Assembly (NCBI GenBank): GCA_905142475.1
Contig: LR990730.1
Coordinates: forward strand, 4,278,001-4,342,000
Length of the DNA: 64,000 nt
DNA from: Xanthomonas hydrangeae
Lineage (GTDB): Bacteria; Pseudomonadota; Gammaproteobacteria; Xanthomonadales; Xanthomonadaceae
Reading direction: 5' to 3'
Shown here: positions 20,500-28,887 of the stretch, in pieces
How positions within the stretch are numbered: the stretch's first letter is position 1
Layout of the letters: the number at the start of each line of letters is the position of its first letter
The notes under the pieces: generated by a model
The model's input: the letters and a program-made list of their open reading frames with translations, nothing else
Database searches by the model: none
What the model was told of the DNA's origin: nothing
Translations under genes and position numbers: made by a program

Positions 20500-21267
20500 A
20501 TGTGTCTGGTCGCTCTCGCCTGGAAAGCCCACCCCCGCTGGCGTTTGCTGCTGGCGGGCAACCGCGATGAATTCCACGAGCGCCCAACCGCGCCGCTGGC
20601 ACGTTGGACAGCGCCGGCCGACGGCGTGCTGGCGGGCCGCGACCTGCGCTCGGGCGGCAGTTGGGTAGGGCTGGGCGATCACGGTCGCGTTGCGGTGGTG
20701 ACCAACGTGCGCGACCCGCTGGCCACCGCGTCGGGACGCTCGCGCGGTCATCTGATTGCCGATTACCTGGCCGGCAGCCTGGATGCAGCCGCCTACGCCA
20801 GCGATCTGGCAGCGACCGCGCACGAGTTCCCGCCCTTCAACTTATTGCTGTGCGATGCCGGGCGTTGCGAGCACCTCAGCAACCACCCGCCACTGGCCCG
20901 CACGCTGGCGCCCGGCATCCATGGCATGTCCAACGGCCCGCTGGACGCGCAGTGGCCCAAGACCGCGGCACTGACTGATGCGTTGCACCACTGGTGCGCC
21001 ACCGACAGCGACGACCTGCAACCCTTGTGGACCGCCCTGGGCAACCCTGCCATCGCACCCGACGCCGCGCTTCCCCACACCGGGGTGGACTTGGCCACCG
21101 AACGCCTGCTCTCTGCCGCCTTCATCACCGGCGCCAGCTACGGCACGCGCGCCAGCACCATCGTGGCGGTGGACCAGCAAGGCTGCGGCTTCATCCACGA
21201 ACGCCGCTTTGGACCAGACGGGATCTTCCAGGGCGAAACACGGCTGGACGTCGCCCGCACGCATTGA
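20500..21267 (+). CDS. NRDE/TANGO2-family protein
   Basis: 255-residue member of the NRDE (TANGO2, Ser/Thr-rich T10 in DGCR) family. Members start MCxxx with the NRDE signature; here MCLVALAWK with NRDE at 21-24. Later conserved pieces are GGSWVGLGDHGRVAVVTNVR and HGMSNGPLDAQWPKT. The N-terminal Cys-2 suggests an Ntn-hydrolase-like fold after Met removal. The biochemical role is not established; eukaryotic homologues are linked to haem or lipid handling. It is transcribed away from mraZ, and its stop codon lies within the -35 box of the next unit (ccdA). Confidence 0.85.
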   Translation: MCLVALAWKAHPRWRLLLAGNRDEFHERPTAPLARWTAPADGVLAGRDLRSGGSWVGLGDHGRVAVVTNVRDPLATASGRSRGHLIADYLAGSLDAAAYASDLAATAHEFPPFNLLLCDAGRCEHLSNHPPLARTLAPGIHGMSNGPLDAQWPKTAALTDALHHWCATDSDDLQPLWTALGNPAIAPDAALPHTGVDLATERLLSAAFITGASYGTRASTIVAVDQQGCGFIHERRFGPDGIFQGETRLDVARTH

Positions 21268-21302
21268 CAATGCGCATTCATGCGCATAGCGTGCGCATGA
21301 AT
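21264..21302 (+). promoter_or_regulatory. ccdAB promoter and palindromic operator
   Basis: A perfect -35 TTGACA (21264-21269), a 17-base spacer and a -10 TAGCGT (21287-21292) precede ccdA. A perfect inverted repeat with 11-bp arms ATTCATGCGCA / TGCGCATGAAT and a five-base spacer covers 21276-21302, centred on the -10. This is the layout expected for toxin-antitoxin autorepression by a ribbon-helix-helix antitoxin. Confidence 0.75.
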
Positions 21303-21317
21303 GACGGGAGGCCAATC

Positions 21318-21569
21318 ATGCGCCGCTACTACGACACTTCCGCGCAAAAGAAACCGCTGAACCTGACCATCAACTCGGACTTGGCCGCGCAGGCACGAGC
21401 GATGACCGGCAACCTGTCGGCAAAGGTCGAAGAACTGCTGGCCGACTACGTCACCAAAGAGCGCGACAGCCACAGCGCCAGAGCGATGGAGCTGCAGCGC
21501 GCCGCAAGCGAATGGAAGACCTTCACCGACGCGCACGGCTCCTTCGCCGACGAGTTCTCCACGCTATGA
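21318..21569 (+). CDS. ccdA: CcdA-type antitoxin
   Basis: 83-residue antitoxin of the CcdAB type, expected to bind the operator through an N-terminal ribbon-helix-helix domain and to neutralise CcdB with its flexible C-terminus. Visible features are KKPLNLTINSDLAAQARA (beta strand plus helix) and NLSAKVEELLADYV, then an acidic, Trp-containing tail (ASEWKTFTDAHGSFADEF) like the toxin-binding segment. The ATG at 21318 follows GGGAGG at six bases; upstream in-frame ATGs lie inside the operator. The stop overlaps the ccdB start (ATGA). Confidence 0.88.
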   Translation: MRRYYDTSAQKKPLNLTINSDLAAQARAMTGNLSAKVEELLADYVTKERDSHSARAMELQRAASEWKTFTDAHGSFADEFSTL

Positions 21570-21883
21570 CCGACCAGTTCGCTGTCTACGCAAACGTCGG
21601 CCAGAACAAGAACATCCCTTATGTCGTCGTCGTCCAGTCGAAGATCTTCGACGCCTCCCCCCGCCGCGTCGTCGTACCCCTGGTCCGAAAGTCCACCCAC
21701 TCCCCGACCCCGTCCCGCTTCACCCCGGAACTCACGGTGGCCGGCCACAGCCTCATCCTGCAACCCCTGGAAATGACCTCGGTGCCGCTGGCAGTGCTCA
21801 GCAAACCTGCAGGCTCCCTGAAAGACCAGGGCCAAACCATCATCGACGCCCTGGACGAACTGCTCACCCGCTCATTCGGTTAG
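21566..21883 (+). CDS. ccdB: CcdB-type toxin (DNA gyrase inhibitor family)
   Basis: 105-residue CcdB-family toxin; F-plasmid CcdB poisons DNA gyrase. The sequence MTDQFAVYANVGQNKNIPYVVVVQSKIF and the block VVVPLVRKS match the CcdB fold. The stretch TVAGHSLILQPLEMTSVPLAVL is the conserved C-terminal core. The C-terminus here (DELLTRSFG) departs from the GyrA-contacting Trp-Gly-Ile end of plasmid CcdB, so target activity is not assured. It is coupled to ccdA by a four-base overlap and sits alone between chromosomal housekeeping genes, as domesticated TA pairs often do. Confidence 0.87.
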   Translation: MTDQFAVYANVGQNKNIPYVVVVQSKIFDASPRRVVVPLVRKSTHSPTPSRFTPELTVAGHSLILQPLEMTSVPLAVLSKPAGSLKDQGQTIIDALDELLTRSFG

Positions 21884-22143
21884 GCGCCAACGCCAACGCA
21901 GGCGAAGCGAATGTCAGCCGCGAGGGCAAAGCCCAAGCCAAGCAACAAAGATCGAAGCGCCCAATCGCATTAATCGCAAACAGCTGAACGCACCGGATGA
22001 CTCACCGAGTGCAAGCCCCCTTGAGTCAAGGGGGCGCGGCGACAGCCGCAGGGATTTGGAATGCCCGGAGCGGGACCCGCGTTTTGTACCGCCACCGGCG
22101 GTACGAAGCGTGGGCGCCTTTTTGGGCCTACGCCCAAAAAGGC
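21884..22143. other. Hairpin-rich intergenic region between ccdB and rnpB
   Basis: A 260-base stretch without a credible ORF. It contains a 21-bp near-perfect palindrome (GCCCCCTTGA, G, TCAAGGGGGC) at 22015-22035, a hairpin GTACCGCC / GGCGGTAC at 22086-22104, and a 12-bp stem GCCTTTTTGGGC / GCCCAAAAAGGC with a four-base loop at 22116-22143 directly at the rnpB 3' end. The last could end rnpB transcription, but no T-run follows on the minus strand. Confidence 0.6.
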
Positions 22144-22495
22144 GGCGGAGCCGGCCGATAAGCCGGGTTCTGTCGTGGACAGTCATTCGTCTAGGCGCTA
22201 CGTCACCGCAGCGCTCAAGCAACCTACCCGGATCCAGCGCGGGCCACGCCAATGGATCCCTATTTGGTCTTGCTCCAGGTGGGGTTTGCCGTGCCGGTCC
22301 GTTACCGGACTCGCGGTGCGCTCTTACCGCACCATTTCACCCTTACCGGCCCCTCGAAAGGAACGTAGGCGGTATCTTTCTGTTGCACTTTCCGTCGGCT
22401 TGCGCCGCCCAGGCGTTACCTGGCACCTTGCCCTATGGAGCCCGGACTTTCCTCGGCACTCTTGCGAGTGACGCGACTGTCTGGCCGACTCCGCC
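22144..22495 (-). ncRNA. rnpB: RNase P RNA (M1-type, class A)
   Basis: Catalytic RNA that removes 5' leaders from pre-tRNA, read leftward. The hallmark 5' segment on the minus strand is GGCCAGACAGTCGCG, then GAGGAAAGTCCGGGCTCC, ATAGGGCAAGGTGCCAGG and TAACGCCTGG. It also has AGTGCAACAGAAAG and, at the 3' end, GAACCCGGCTTATCGGCC. Both ends pair as helix P1 (22483-22495 with 22144-22156, 12 of 13 Watson-Crick plus one wobble), which sets the boundaries. Length about 352 nucleotides is normal for a gammaproteobacterial class A RNA. Confidence 0.95.
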
Positions 22496-22993
22496 GGGGC
22501 GCACTATACGCTATCGCAAGACCATCCCGCCGGTCCGCGGGCGATGAGGGCATCGCGCCCTCGACCCACTCTGCTTGGGAACATCCGGCCAACGCTGAGG
22601 CCCCAGCGCTCGGTTGCCCTGATCGGTCGCTTTGAGAGGTTGATCGAACGGTGCGAATGCGTCGGTTGTGGAGCGGATGATCTGCGGCTTGGCTGCAGGG
22701 TCCTTGCCCGCCCACCATCGCAGGACACGCCGCAAGTACGTCCGTGTAGGCTCTTACGCGGCATCCATGCCGCGTAAGGTCCCGCGACGGTGGGCGGGCA
22801 AGGACCAATCAAGATGGTCGGTGTGCATGGTTGCTAGCAGTGCATGCAGCGCAGCGGTCTGATCAGCTCCCTTCGGTCCGATCAATGTCGCTGCCATTCC
22901 CGAGATCACTCCATTCGTCCACCAAGCCGAGCGGCCAACACGTTGCCACCAGCGCTATCGCGTGCGAGAAGTTTGGTTGGCCGCTCTGATGCA
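22496..22993. other. Intergenic region between rnpB and rsmI
   Basis: A 498-base gap holding the rnpB upstream region (22496-22600) and one copy of the 108-bp two-tier palindrome (22699-22806). ORFs here are shadows of the palindrome. No conserved protein is visible. Confidence 0.6.
22699..22806 (+). repeat. Two-tier palindromic element, copy A1
   Basis: 108 bp with perfect 18-bp outer arms GGTCCTTGCCCGCCCACC and their exact complement at the other end. An inner perfect hairpin CTTACGCGGCAT / ATGCCGCGTAAG has a two-base loop at 22752-22777. The asymmetric stretch ACGCCGCAAGTACGTCC lies on the left. Copies A2 and A3 elsewhere in the window are in the opposite orientation. Confidence 0.9.
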
Positions 22994-23815
22994 CTACCCG
23001 CCATACAACGCCTTGCGCGGCGCACCGGTCAGCTCGGCGGCCAGCTTGGCGGCGGTGGACGGGGACAGGTGCTCGGCAAGCTTGGCGTAGACGCGGCGGC
23101 CTTCGGCCAGTTGCCCTTCGGCGGCGTCTGCGGCGCCCTGCACCATCACCACGAACTCGCCCTTGCGCTGGTTGTCGTCGGCTTCGACCCTGGCCTGTAG
23201 CTCGGCCAGGGTGCCGTCGAGCACGGTTTCGAACAGCTTGGTCAGCTCGCGGGCAATCACCGCCGCGCGCTCGTCGCCGAAGGCGCCGCGCAGGTCGGCC
23301 AGCGAGTCGACGATGCGGTGCGAGGATTCGTAGAACACCAGGGTGCGGGTCTCGCCGGCCAGGTGCGCCAGGCGTTCGCGGCGGGCAGCGCTTTTGGCGG
23401 GCAGAAATCCTTCGAAGCTGAAGCGGTCGCTGGGCAGGCCGGCCACGCTGAGCGCAGCGATGGCGGCGCAGGCGCCAGGCACCGGACTGACCCGAATCCC
23501 GGCCGCGCGCGCAGCGCGCACCAGCTTGAAACCGGGGTCGCTGACCAGGGGGGTGCCGGCGTCGCTGACGATGGCCAGCGACTCGCCCTCGCGCAGGCGC
23601 GCGACGATGCGCTCGGACATGGCTTCTTCGTTGTGGTCGTGCAGGGCCAGCAGCGGGCGGTCGATGCCGAAATGGCCGAGCAACTGGCGGGTGTGGCGGG
23701 TGTCTTCGGCGCAGATCGCGGCCACGCCACGCAGCACCTCCTGCGCACGCGGCGACAGGTCGGCCAGGTTGCCGATCGGCGTGGCGACCACATGCAGGGT
23801 TCCGGGGGACGTCAT
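22994..23815 (-). CDS. rsmI: 16S rRNA (cytidine1402-2'-O)-methyltransferase RsmI
   Basis: SAM-dependent tetrapyrrole-methylase-fold enzyme that methylates the 2'-O of C1402 in 16S rRNA, complementing RsmH of the dcw cluster. The 273-residue product starts MTSPGTLHVVATPIGNLADLSPRAQEVL and contains AEDTRHTRQLLGHFGI, the SAM loop VSDAGTPLVSDPGF and VFYESSHRIVDSL. The frame runs much farther upstream (to 24607), but that part is antisense to lpoA; 23815 is the family start. It is divergent from lpoA, as yraL/yraM in E. coli. Confidence 0.96.
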   Translation of the reverse strand: MTSPGTLHVVATPIGNLADLSPRAQEVLRGVAAICAEDTRHTRQLLGHFGIDRPLLALHDHNEEAMSERIVARLREGESLAIVSDAGTPLVSDPGFKLVRAARAAGIRVSPVPGACAAIAALSVAGLPSDRFSFEGFLPAKSAARRERLAHLAGETRTLVFYESSHRIVDSLADLRGAFGDERAAVIARELTKLFETVLDGTLAELQARVEADDNQRKGEFVVMVQGAADAAEGQLAEGRRVYAKLAEHLSPSTAAKLAAELTGAPRKALYGG

Positions 23816-23897
23816 CAGCGGTATTTCCGGGGGCAAAGGGTAGAATCGTAGCGTTTTTAACGGTCCGCCCCGGCGGGCCCCGTCCAATGGATCTGAA

Positions 23898-25628
23898 ATG
23901 AACAAGCGTGTTGCAAGGATCTCCGCCCTGTCGCTGCTGGTCATGCTGGCCGCCGGTTGCGCCACCAGCAGCGTCACCCAGACCGCTTCGCCCACGCAGA
24001 GCGCGGCGCTGGCGTTGCTGGACCAGGGCAAGCCGCGCGAAGCCGCGCAGCAGTTGGAAGCCGAAGCGGCCAGTGCCAGCGGTGCGCAGCGCAGCCGCTT
24101 GCTGGCCGCCTCGGCGTTCGGCTGGCACGACGCCGGCGATGACGCACGTGCGCGCACGTTGCTGGCGCAGGTGACCCCACGCCATCTCACTGGCGAAGAC
24201 CGCGCCCGCTTCGCGCTGTTGACCGGCGAGCTGGCGGTGATCGACAAGCAGGCCGCGCAAGCGCTGCAGGCGCTGGGCGACAGCCCGCAAGGCCTGCCGC
24301 AGCCGTTGCAGACCCGCTGGCTGCTGGCACGCGCCGCCGCCCTGGAAGGCACCGGCGACCTGTTCGGCGCCGCCGCCGACCGTGCACGCGCCGATGCCAG
24401 CCTGGCCGGCACTGCGCGCAGCGAAAACCAGCACGCGATCGTGCGCCTGCTCGCCGCGCTCGACGACGCCACGCTCAAAGGCCGCACCGCCGCACTACCG
24501 GCCGGCGACCCGCTGTACAACTTCGCCGGCCGCGCCCTGATCAGCCGCGGCCTGGCACTGCCGCGTGCGTTCGATCGCGACGCGCAATGGGGCTTTGACA
24601 CCAGCAAGCGCCCGCCGGCCGAGCGCGATGGCTACCGTCCGCCGATCAAGCTGGGCGTGCTGTTGCCGCTCAGCGGCAATCTGGCGACCGCCTCGGCGCC
24701 GGTGCGCGACGGCCTGCTGGCCGGTTACTACGCCGAAACCCGCCGCCGCCCGGAACTGCGCTTCTTCGATACCGCCGGCACCGCCGCCGGCGCCAATGCC
24801 GCCTATGACAAGGCCGTGAGCGCCGGTGTGGACTACGTGGTCGGCCCGTTGGGGCGCGACGAAGTCAGCGCGGTGTTCGCACGCGGCCAACTGGCGGTGC
24901 CGGTGCTGGCGCTCAACCGCCCCACCGACAACAAGGCACCGCCCAGCGGCAGCGCCGGGTTCTCGCTGGCGCCGGAAGACGACGGCATCATGGCCGCCGA
25001 ATACCTGCTTTCGCGCGAGCGCCGCAACGTGCTGATCGTCGGCACCAGCGACGACAACGGCAAGCGCACCATCAAGGCCTTCCGCGACCGCTTCACCGAA
25101 CGTGGCGGCAGCGTGGCCGGCAGCATCAGCGTGGCCGAAGTGCCGGGCGATATCGGCGCGCAGCTGCGCAATTACGGCACTGCCGATGCGGTGTTCCTGG
25201 CGATGCGCGGCAATACGGCGCGGGCGCTGGCGCCGCAGTTGGCGTTGAGCGGATTCGCCGGCAAATCGCGTGTGGGCACCTCGCAGCTGGTGGCCGGCAC
25301 CGGCAAGGTCGAAGACGATTTGGCGCTGGACGGCATCGTCTACCCGAGCGAAACCTGGACCGCCCTGGGCGTGTCCGGCCTGCCGGCCTCCACCCAGGTC
25401 GCCAGCACGCTGCCCAGCGCACGCGGGCCGGGCGCACGCCTGTTCGCGTTCGGCTACGACGCCTGGAAGATCAGCGCGTATCTGGAAAAGCTGGCCACCG
25501 GCGCCGACGGCGGCCTGCGCGGCGCCACCGGCACCCTGCATCTGGATGGCTTCGGCAACGTGTTGCGTACACCGGCGTGGTCCACCTTCAACGGTGGACG
25601 CCCGGTGCCGATCGCCGACGGACGCTGA
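23898..25628 (+). CDS. lpoA: Penicillin-binding protein activator LpoA-like lipoprotein
   Basis: Outer-membrane lipoprotein of the LppC/LpoA family; the E. coli protein reaches through peptidoglycan to stimulate PBP1A. The 576-residue product has a lipoprotein signal with lipobox LAAGC (Cys-21) and a TPR-like N-domain at about 30-230. The C-terminal domain has a periplasmic-binding-protein fold ([23 protein letters not shown]... [14 protein letters not shown]). It is followed five bases later by yraN, giving the conserved rsmI / lpoA-yraN neighbourhood. The activator role is inferred from family. Confidence 0.92.
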   Translation: MNKRVARISALSLLVMLAAGCATSSVTQTASPTQSAALALLDQGKPREAAQQLEAEAASASGAQRSRLLAASAFGWHDAGDDARARTLLAQVTPRHLTGEDRARFALLTGELAVIDKQAAQALQALGDSPQGLPQPLQTRWLLARAAALEGTGDLFGAAADRARADASLAGTARSENQHAIVRLLAALDDATLKGRTAALPAGDPLYNFAGRALISRGLALPRAFDRDAQWGFDTSKRPPAERDGYRPPIKLGVLLPLSGNLATASAPVRDGLLAGYYAETRRRPELRFFDTAGTAAGANAAYDKAVSAGVDYVVGPLGRDEVSAVFARGQLAVPVLALNRPTDNKAPPSGSAGFSLAPEDDGIMAAEYLLSRERRNVLIVGTSDDNGKRTIKAFRDRFTERGGSVAGSISVAEVPGDIGAQLRNYGTADAVFLAMRGNTARALAPQLALSGFAGKSRVGTSQLVAGTGKVEDDLALDGIVYPSETWTALGVSGLPASTQVASTLPSARGPGARLFAFGYDAWKISAYLEKLATGADGGLRGATGTLHLDGFGNVLRTPAWSTFNGGRPVPIADGR

Positions 25629-25632
25629 CGCC

Positions 25633-26001
25633 ATGCCGGCAGCGCGTCAGCAGCGTGGTGCGGCGGTGGAAGCGTTGGCACGCGCGCTGCTGGAGCAGGC
25701 CGGCCTGCGGCTGGTCGTGGCCAATGCCAACTACCGCGGCGGCGAACTCGATCTGGTGATGCGCGACGGGCAAGCGCTGGTGTTCGTGGAAGTGCGTTAT
25801 CGGCGCGACAACCGCTTCGGCGGCGGCGCTGCATCGGTGGACCGGCGCAAGCGCCGCAAACTTGTGCTGGCCGCGCAAGTGTTCCTCGCCTATCACCCGG
25901 CACTGGCGAGCTTGCCCTGCCGCTTCGATGTGGTCGAAGCCAGCGGCGAGCCGCCGGTGCTGAACTGGATCCGCGACGCGTTCCGCGCCGACGATTGCTG
26001 A
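25633..26001 (+). CDS. UPF0102 (YraN) nuclease-fold protein
   Basis: 122-residue YraN-family protein. The core [22 protein letters not shown] has the E...D...ExR/K pattern of a PD-(D/E)XK nuclease fold, related to Holliday-junction resolvases; no activity is established. The start at 25633 ([13 protein letters not shown]) follows the lpoA stop by four bases, so the two are co-transcribed. Family length (about 120) is normal. The usual next gene diaA is not here. Confidence 0.9.
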   Translation: MPAARQQRGAAVEALARALLEQAGLRLVVANANYRGGELDLVMRDGQALVFVEVRYRRDNRFGGGAASVDRRKRRKLVLAAQVFLAYHPALASLPCRFDVVEASGEPPVLNWIRDAFRADDC

Positions 26002-26017
26002 CAACGACCCACGCGCG

Positions 26018-26554
26018 ATGCCCACCATCCTCACCCACGCCGCGGTGCCGTTGGCGCTCTGGTGCGCCAGCGAACGCGGCCGCCTCTCGCCACGTTTGCT
26101 CGGTGCCGGCATCTTTGCAGCGATGTTGCCCGATGCCGATGTACTGGCGTTCGCGCTGCATGTTCCGTACGCCGATGCATTCGGCCATCGCGGCGCCAGC
26201 CACTCGTTGCTGTTCGCCGGGTTGATCGCATTGCTCGGTGGCGTTGCGCATCGCGTCTTGCGTGCTGATGCGTTGAAGGCCGCAGTTTTTTTGTTTGTCT
26301 GCACCGCATCGCATCCGGTGCTGGATGCGATGACGTCCGGCGGCCTCGGCGTTGCGTTGACCTGGCCATGGAGCGATGCGCGCTGGTTCGCGCCGTGGCG
26401 CCCGATCCGTGTATCGCCCTTCGCCAACGGTTTCTTCAATGCGCGCGGCCTCAGCGTCCTGCTCTCCGAGCTGCGCTGGGTCTGGTTGCCGCTCACCGTC
26501 GCAGTGCTGGGATGGAGATGCATCCAGCGCGCGCCACAGGATCACGTGTCATGA
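26018..26554 (+). CDS. YdjM/DUF457-type inner-membrane metal-dependent hydrolase
   Basis: 178-residue polytopic protein of the YdjM (LexA-binding/DUF457) family. It starts MPTILTHAAVPLAL with the conserved THA, then MLPDADVLAF, HRGASHSLLF and ASHPVLDAMTSGG. The His/Asp residues form a putative metal site within membrane helices. Members are annotated as metal-dependent hydrolases and resemble phospholipase-C-like folds, but the substrate is unknown. It overlaps the next gene by four bases. Confidence 0.85.
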   Translation: MPTILTHAAVPLALWCASERGRLSPRLLGAGIFAAMLPDADVLAFALHVPYADAFGHRGASHSLLFAGLIALLGGVAHRVLRADALKAAVFLFVCTASHPVLDAMTSGGLGVALTWPWSDARWFAPWRPIRVSPFANGFFNARGLSVLLSELRWVWLPLTVAVLGWRCIQRAPQDHVS

Positions 26555-27939
26555 CCGATGTGCTTCCCACTGCCCTGGCCGACTTGCTGGCCGCGCGGCT
26601 TGGCCCCGATGGCTGGTTGACCGGCGACGACGCACGGCGCCGCTACGGCGAGGACGATTCGCGCCGCTGGGCATTGCCCGCCGCCGTCGCCTTGCCGCGC
26701 GATACCGAGGACGTGGTGGCAATCGTGCAGGCGTGTCGCGCGCATGGCGTGCCGATCGTGGCGCGTGGCGCGGGCACCGGCACCACCGGTGCGGCAGTGC
26801 CGTTTGCCGGCGGCGTGGTGGTGTCGATGGCGCGCATGAACCGCATCCTTGCGCTGCGTCCGCAGGACCGCTGCGCCGTGGTGCAACCTGGCCTGCTCAA
26901 TGGCGAGTTGCAGCAGGCCTTGCAGCCGCACGGCCTGTTCTGGCCGCCGGATCCGTCCAGCGCCGAGATCTGCAGCGTCGGCGGCAACCTGGCCACCAAT
27001 GCCGGCGGCCCGCGCGCGGTGAAGTACGGCGCCACCCGCGACAACGTGCTCGGCCTGGTCGCAGTGACCGGCACCGGCGAGGTGATCCGTTGCGGCGGTG
27101 CGTACACGAAAAATTCCACCGGCTACGACCTGACGCATCTGCTGGTCGGCAGCGAAGGCACCCTGGCGATCATCGTCGAGGCGACCTTGAAGCTGACACC
27201 GCGCGCGATCGCACAAGCCGGTTTGCGCGCGCTGTATCGCGATGCGGCCAGCGCTGCAGCCGCGGTGTCGCGCATCATGGCCCAACCGACCACGCCGACC
27301 ATGCTGGAATTCATGGATGCCAGCGCAATCGCACTGCTGCGCCGCAACGGCAGCGATGTGCCCGAGGCCGGCGCGATGTTGTTGATCGAAGCCGATGGCG
27401 ATCACGACACCTTGCCTTATGCATTGCAGGCGTTGCACGACGCCGCCAATGGCGAGGGCGTGTTGGCACTGGACGTGGCCGCCGATGGCAGCGCGCGCGA
27501 CAAGTTGTGGGCCGCACGACGCGCGCTGTCGCCGGCATTGCGCACCATCAAGCCAGGCAAGATCAACGAGGACGTGGTGGTACCGGTCTCGCGTATTCCC
27601 GAGCTGGTGGCCGGTGTGGAAGCGCTCGCATCGGAATTCGCATTACCCATCGTCGCCTTCGGCCACGCCGGCAACGGCAACCTGCACATCAACATCATGT
27701 ACGACCCGGCCGATGCCGACGAAGACGCACGCGCACACGCAGCATTGCCGCGCCTGTTCGCGATGGTGCTGTCGCTGGAAGGCACGCTCTCCGGTGAGCA
27801 CGGCATCGGCGTGGCCAAGCGCGATTTCATGACCCAGGCGTTCAGTGCACCGACACTGGCTGCGATGCGTGCGATCAAGGCCGCGCTGGATCCGGACGGG
27901 ATTTTGAATCCGGGGAAAGTGTTGCCGCCGCTAGAGTGA
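26551..27939 (+). CDS. FAD-binding oxidase, GlcD/D-lactate dehydrogenase type
   Basis: 462-residue flavoprotein of the FAD_binding_4 / FAD-oxidase_C family (GlcD, D-2-hydroxyglutarate or D-lactate dehydrogenase). The PP-loop VARGAGTGTTGAAVP and VQPGLLNGELQQAL bind FAD; CSVGGNLATNAGGPRAVKYGATRDNVLG is the second FAD block. The C-terminal domain has FGHAGNGNLHINIM and SGEHGIGVAKRDFM, typical of 2-hydroxyacid dehydrogenases. The precise 2-hydroxyacid is not deducible. The start at 26551 overlaps the preceding stop. Confidence 0.9.
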   Translation: MTDVLPTALADLLAARLGPDGWLTGDDARRRYGEDDSRRWALPAAVALPRDTEDVVAIVQACRAHGVPIVARGAGTGTTGAAVPFAGGVVVSMARMNRILALRPQDRCAVVQPGLLNGELQQALQPHGLFWPPDPSSAEICSVGGNLATNAGGPRAVKYGATRDNVLGLVAVTGTGEVIRCGGAYTKNSTGYDLTHLLVGSEGTLAIIVEATLKLTPRAIAQAGLRALYRDAASAAAAVSRIMAQPTTPTMLEFMDASAIALLRRNGSDVPEAGAMLLIEADGDHDTLPYALQALHDAANGEGVLALDVAADGSARDKLWAARRALSPALRTIKPGKINEDVVVPVSRIPELVAGVEALASEFALPIVAFGHAGNGNLHINIMYDPADADEDARAHAALPRLFAMVLSLEGTLSGEHGIGVAKRDFMTQAFSAPTLAAMRAIKAALDPDGILNPGKVLPPLE

Positions 27940-28170
27940 GCGATTGCTCTTCGGCGACACCGCAGCGCACGACAACTATGCACCGCTGACGAAAATCGTG
28001 CAGCTTCGGTTTGCATGATGCACGCAGCGCACCTGCACCGGCGCTGTTATCGCGAGCTGGATCGCATCGTCCCGGCATCTGCTCCACTGCGGTGAACCGC
28101 ATTGGGCAACACACGTAGCACGTGCTCGCGCGCTAACGGGCACCTCAATGGGTCAGGCTGTGCGATCAGT

Positions 28171-28887
28171 TCAGCGCGTCACACCAATAAAACGCAGCCC
28201 CACACCCGGTTCGGTGACGATGTAGTGCGGGTCGGCGGCATCGTCGTGCAGTTTCTGGCGTAGCTTGCCGACCAGGATGCGCAGGTAATGGGTGTCTTCT
28301 TCGTGGGTGGGGCCCCACACCTCGCGCAGCAGTTGCGGCTGGGTGACCACGCGGCCGGCGTGTTTGAGCAGCAGCGCGAGCAGGGCGTATTCCTTGCGAC
28401 TCAAGGGCACCGCTTCGCCCGCCAGCGTCACTTCGCGCAGGCCCAGATGGATATGCAGGCGGCCGTCGTCGAACACGCTCTCTTCCACCGTGCTGCCGGC
28501 GCCGGCCTGGCGCAGCAGCGCGCGGATGCGCGCCATCAGTTCCTGCACGCCGAACGGTTTGGTGACGTAGTCGTTGGCGCCGGCATCGAGTGCGGCGACC
28601 TTTTCGGTTTCGCCGGCGCGCACGGTGAGCATGATCACCGGCACGTTGGACCACTGGCGGATCTCGCGCAGCACCTCGTGGCCGTCGCGGTCGGGCAGGC
28701 CGATGTCCAGCACCACCAGTTCGGCGCCCTGCCCGGCCAGCAGGGCAAGGCCTTCTTCGGCGGTGCCGGCCTGCAGCACGCGATACCCCTGTGCGCGCAG
28801 GCTGATGTCGAGAAAGCGGCGGATCTGCGGCTCGTCGTCGACGATCAGCACGCGGGCAGGCGGGATGGCAGCGGGGTCAGTCGGCAT
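28171..28887 (-). CDS. kdpE: Response regulator KdpE
   Basis: OmpR-family regulator that turns on kdpFABC when phosphorylated by KdpD under K+ limitation. The 238-residue product has a receiver domain (VLIVDDEPQIRRFL; phospho-acceptor Asp in LVVLDIGLPDRDG; VTKPFGVQEL) and a winged-helix output domain (LSRKEYALLALLLKHAGRVV, THYLRILVGKLRQKL). The start at 28887 (MPTDPAAIPPARV) is inside the kdpD 3' end, an 11-base overlap. It is last in the operon order F-A-B-C-D-E. Confidence 0.96.
   Translation of the reverse strand: MPTDPAAIPPARVLIVDDEPQIRRFLDISLRAQGYRVLQAGTAEEGLALLAGQGAELVVLDIGLPDRDGHEVLREIRQWSNVPVIMLTVRAGETEKVAALDAGANDYVTKPFGVQELMARIRALLRQAGAGSTVEESVFDDGRLHIHLGLREVTLAGEAVPLSRKEYALLALLLKHAGRVVTQPQLLREVWGPTHEEDTHYLRILVGKLRQKLHDDAADPHYIVTEPGVGLRFIGVTR

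Noticed and set aside
22863..24434. Long minus-strand frame across rsmI and antisense to lpoA
   Set aside because: rsmI starts at 23815 in another frame; this frame has Arg/Pro-rich shadow composition.
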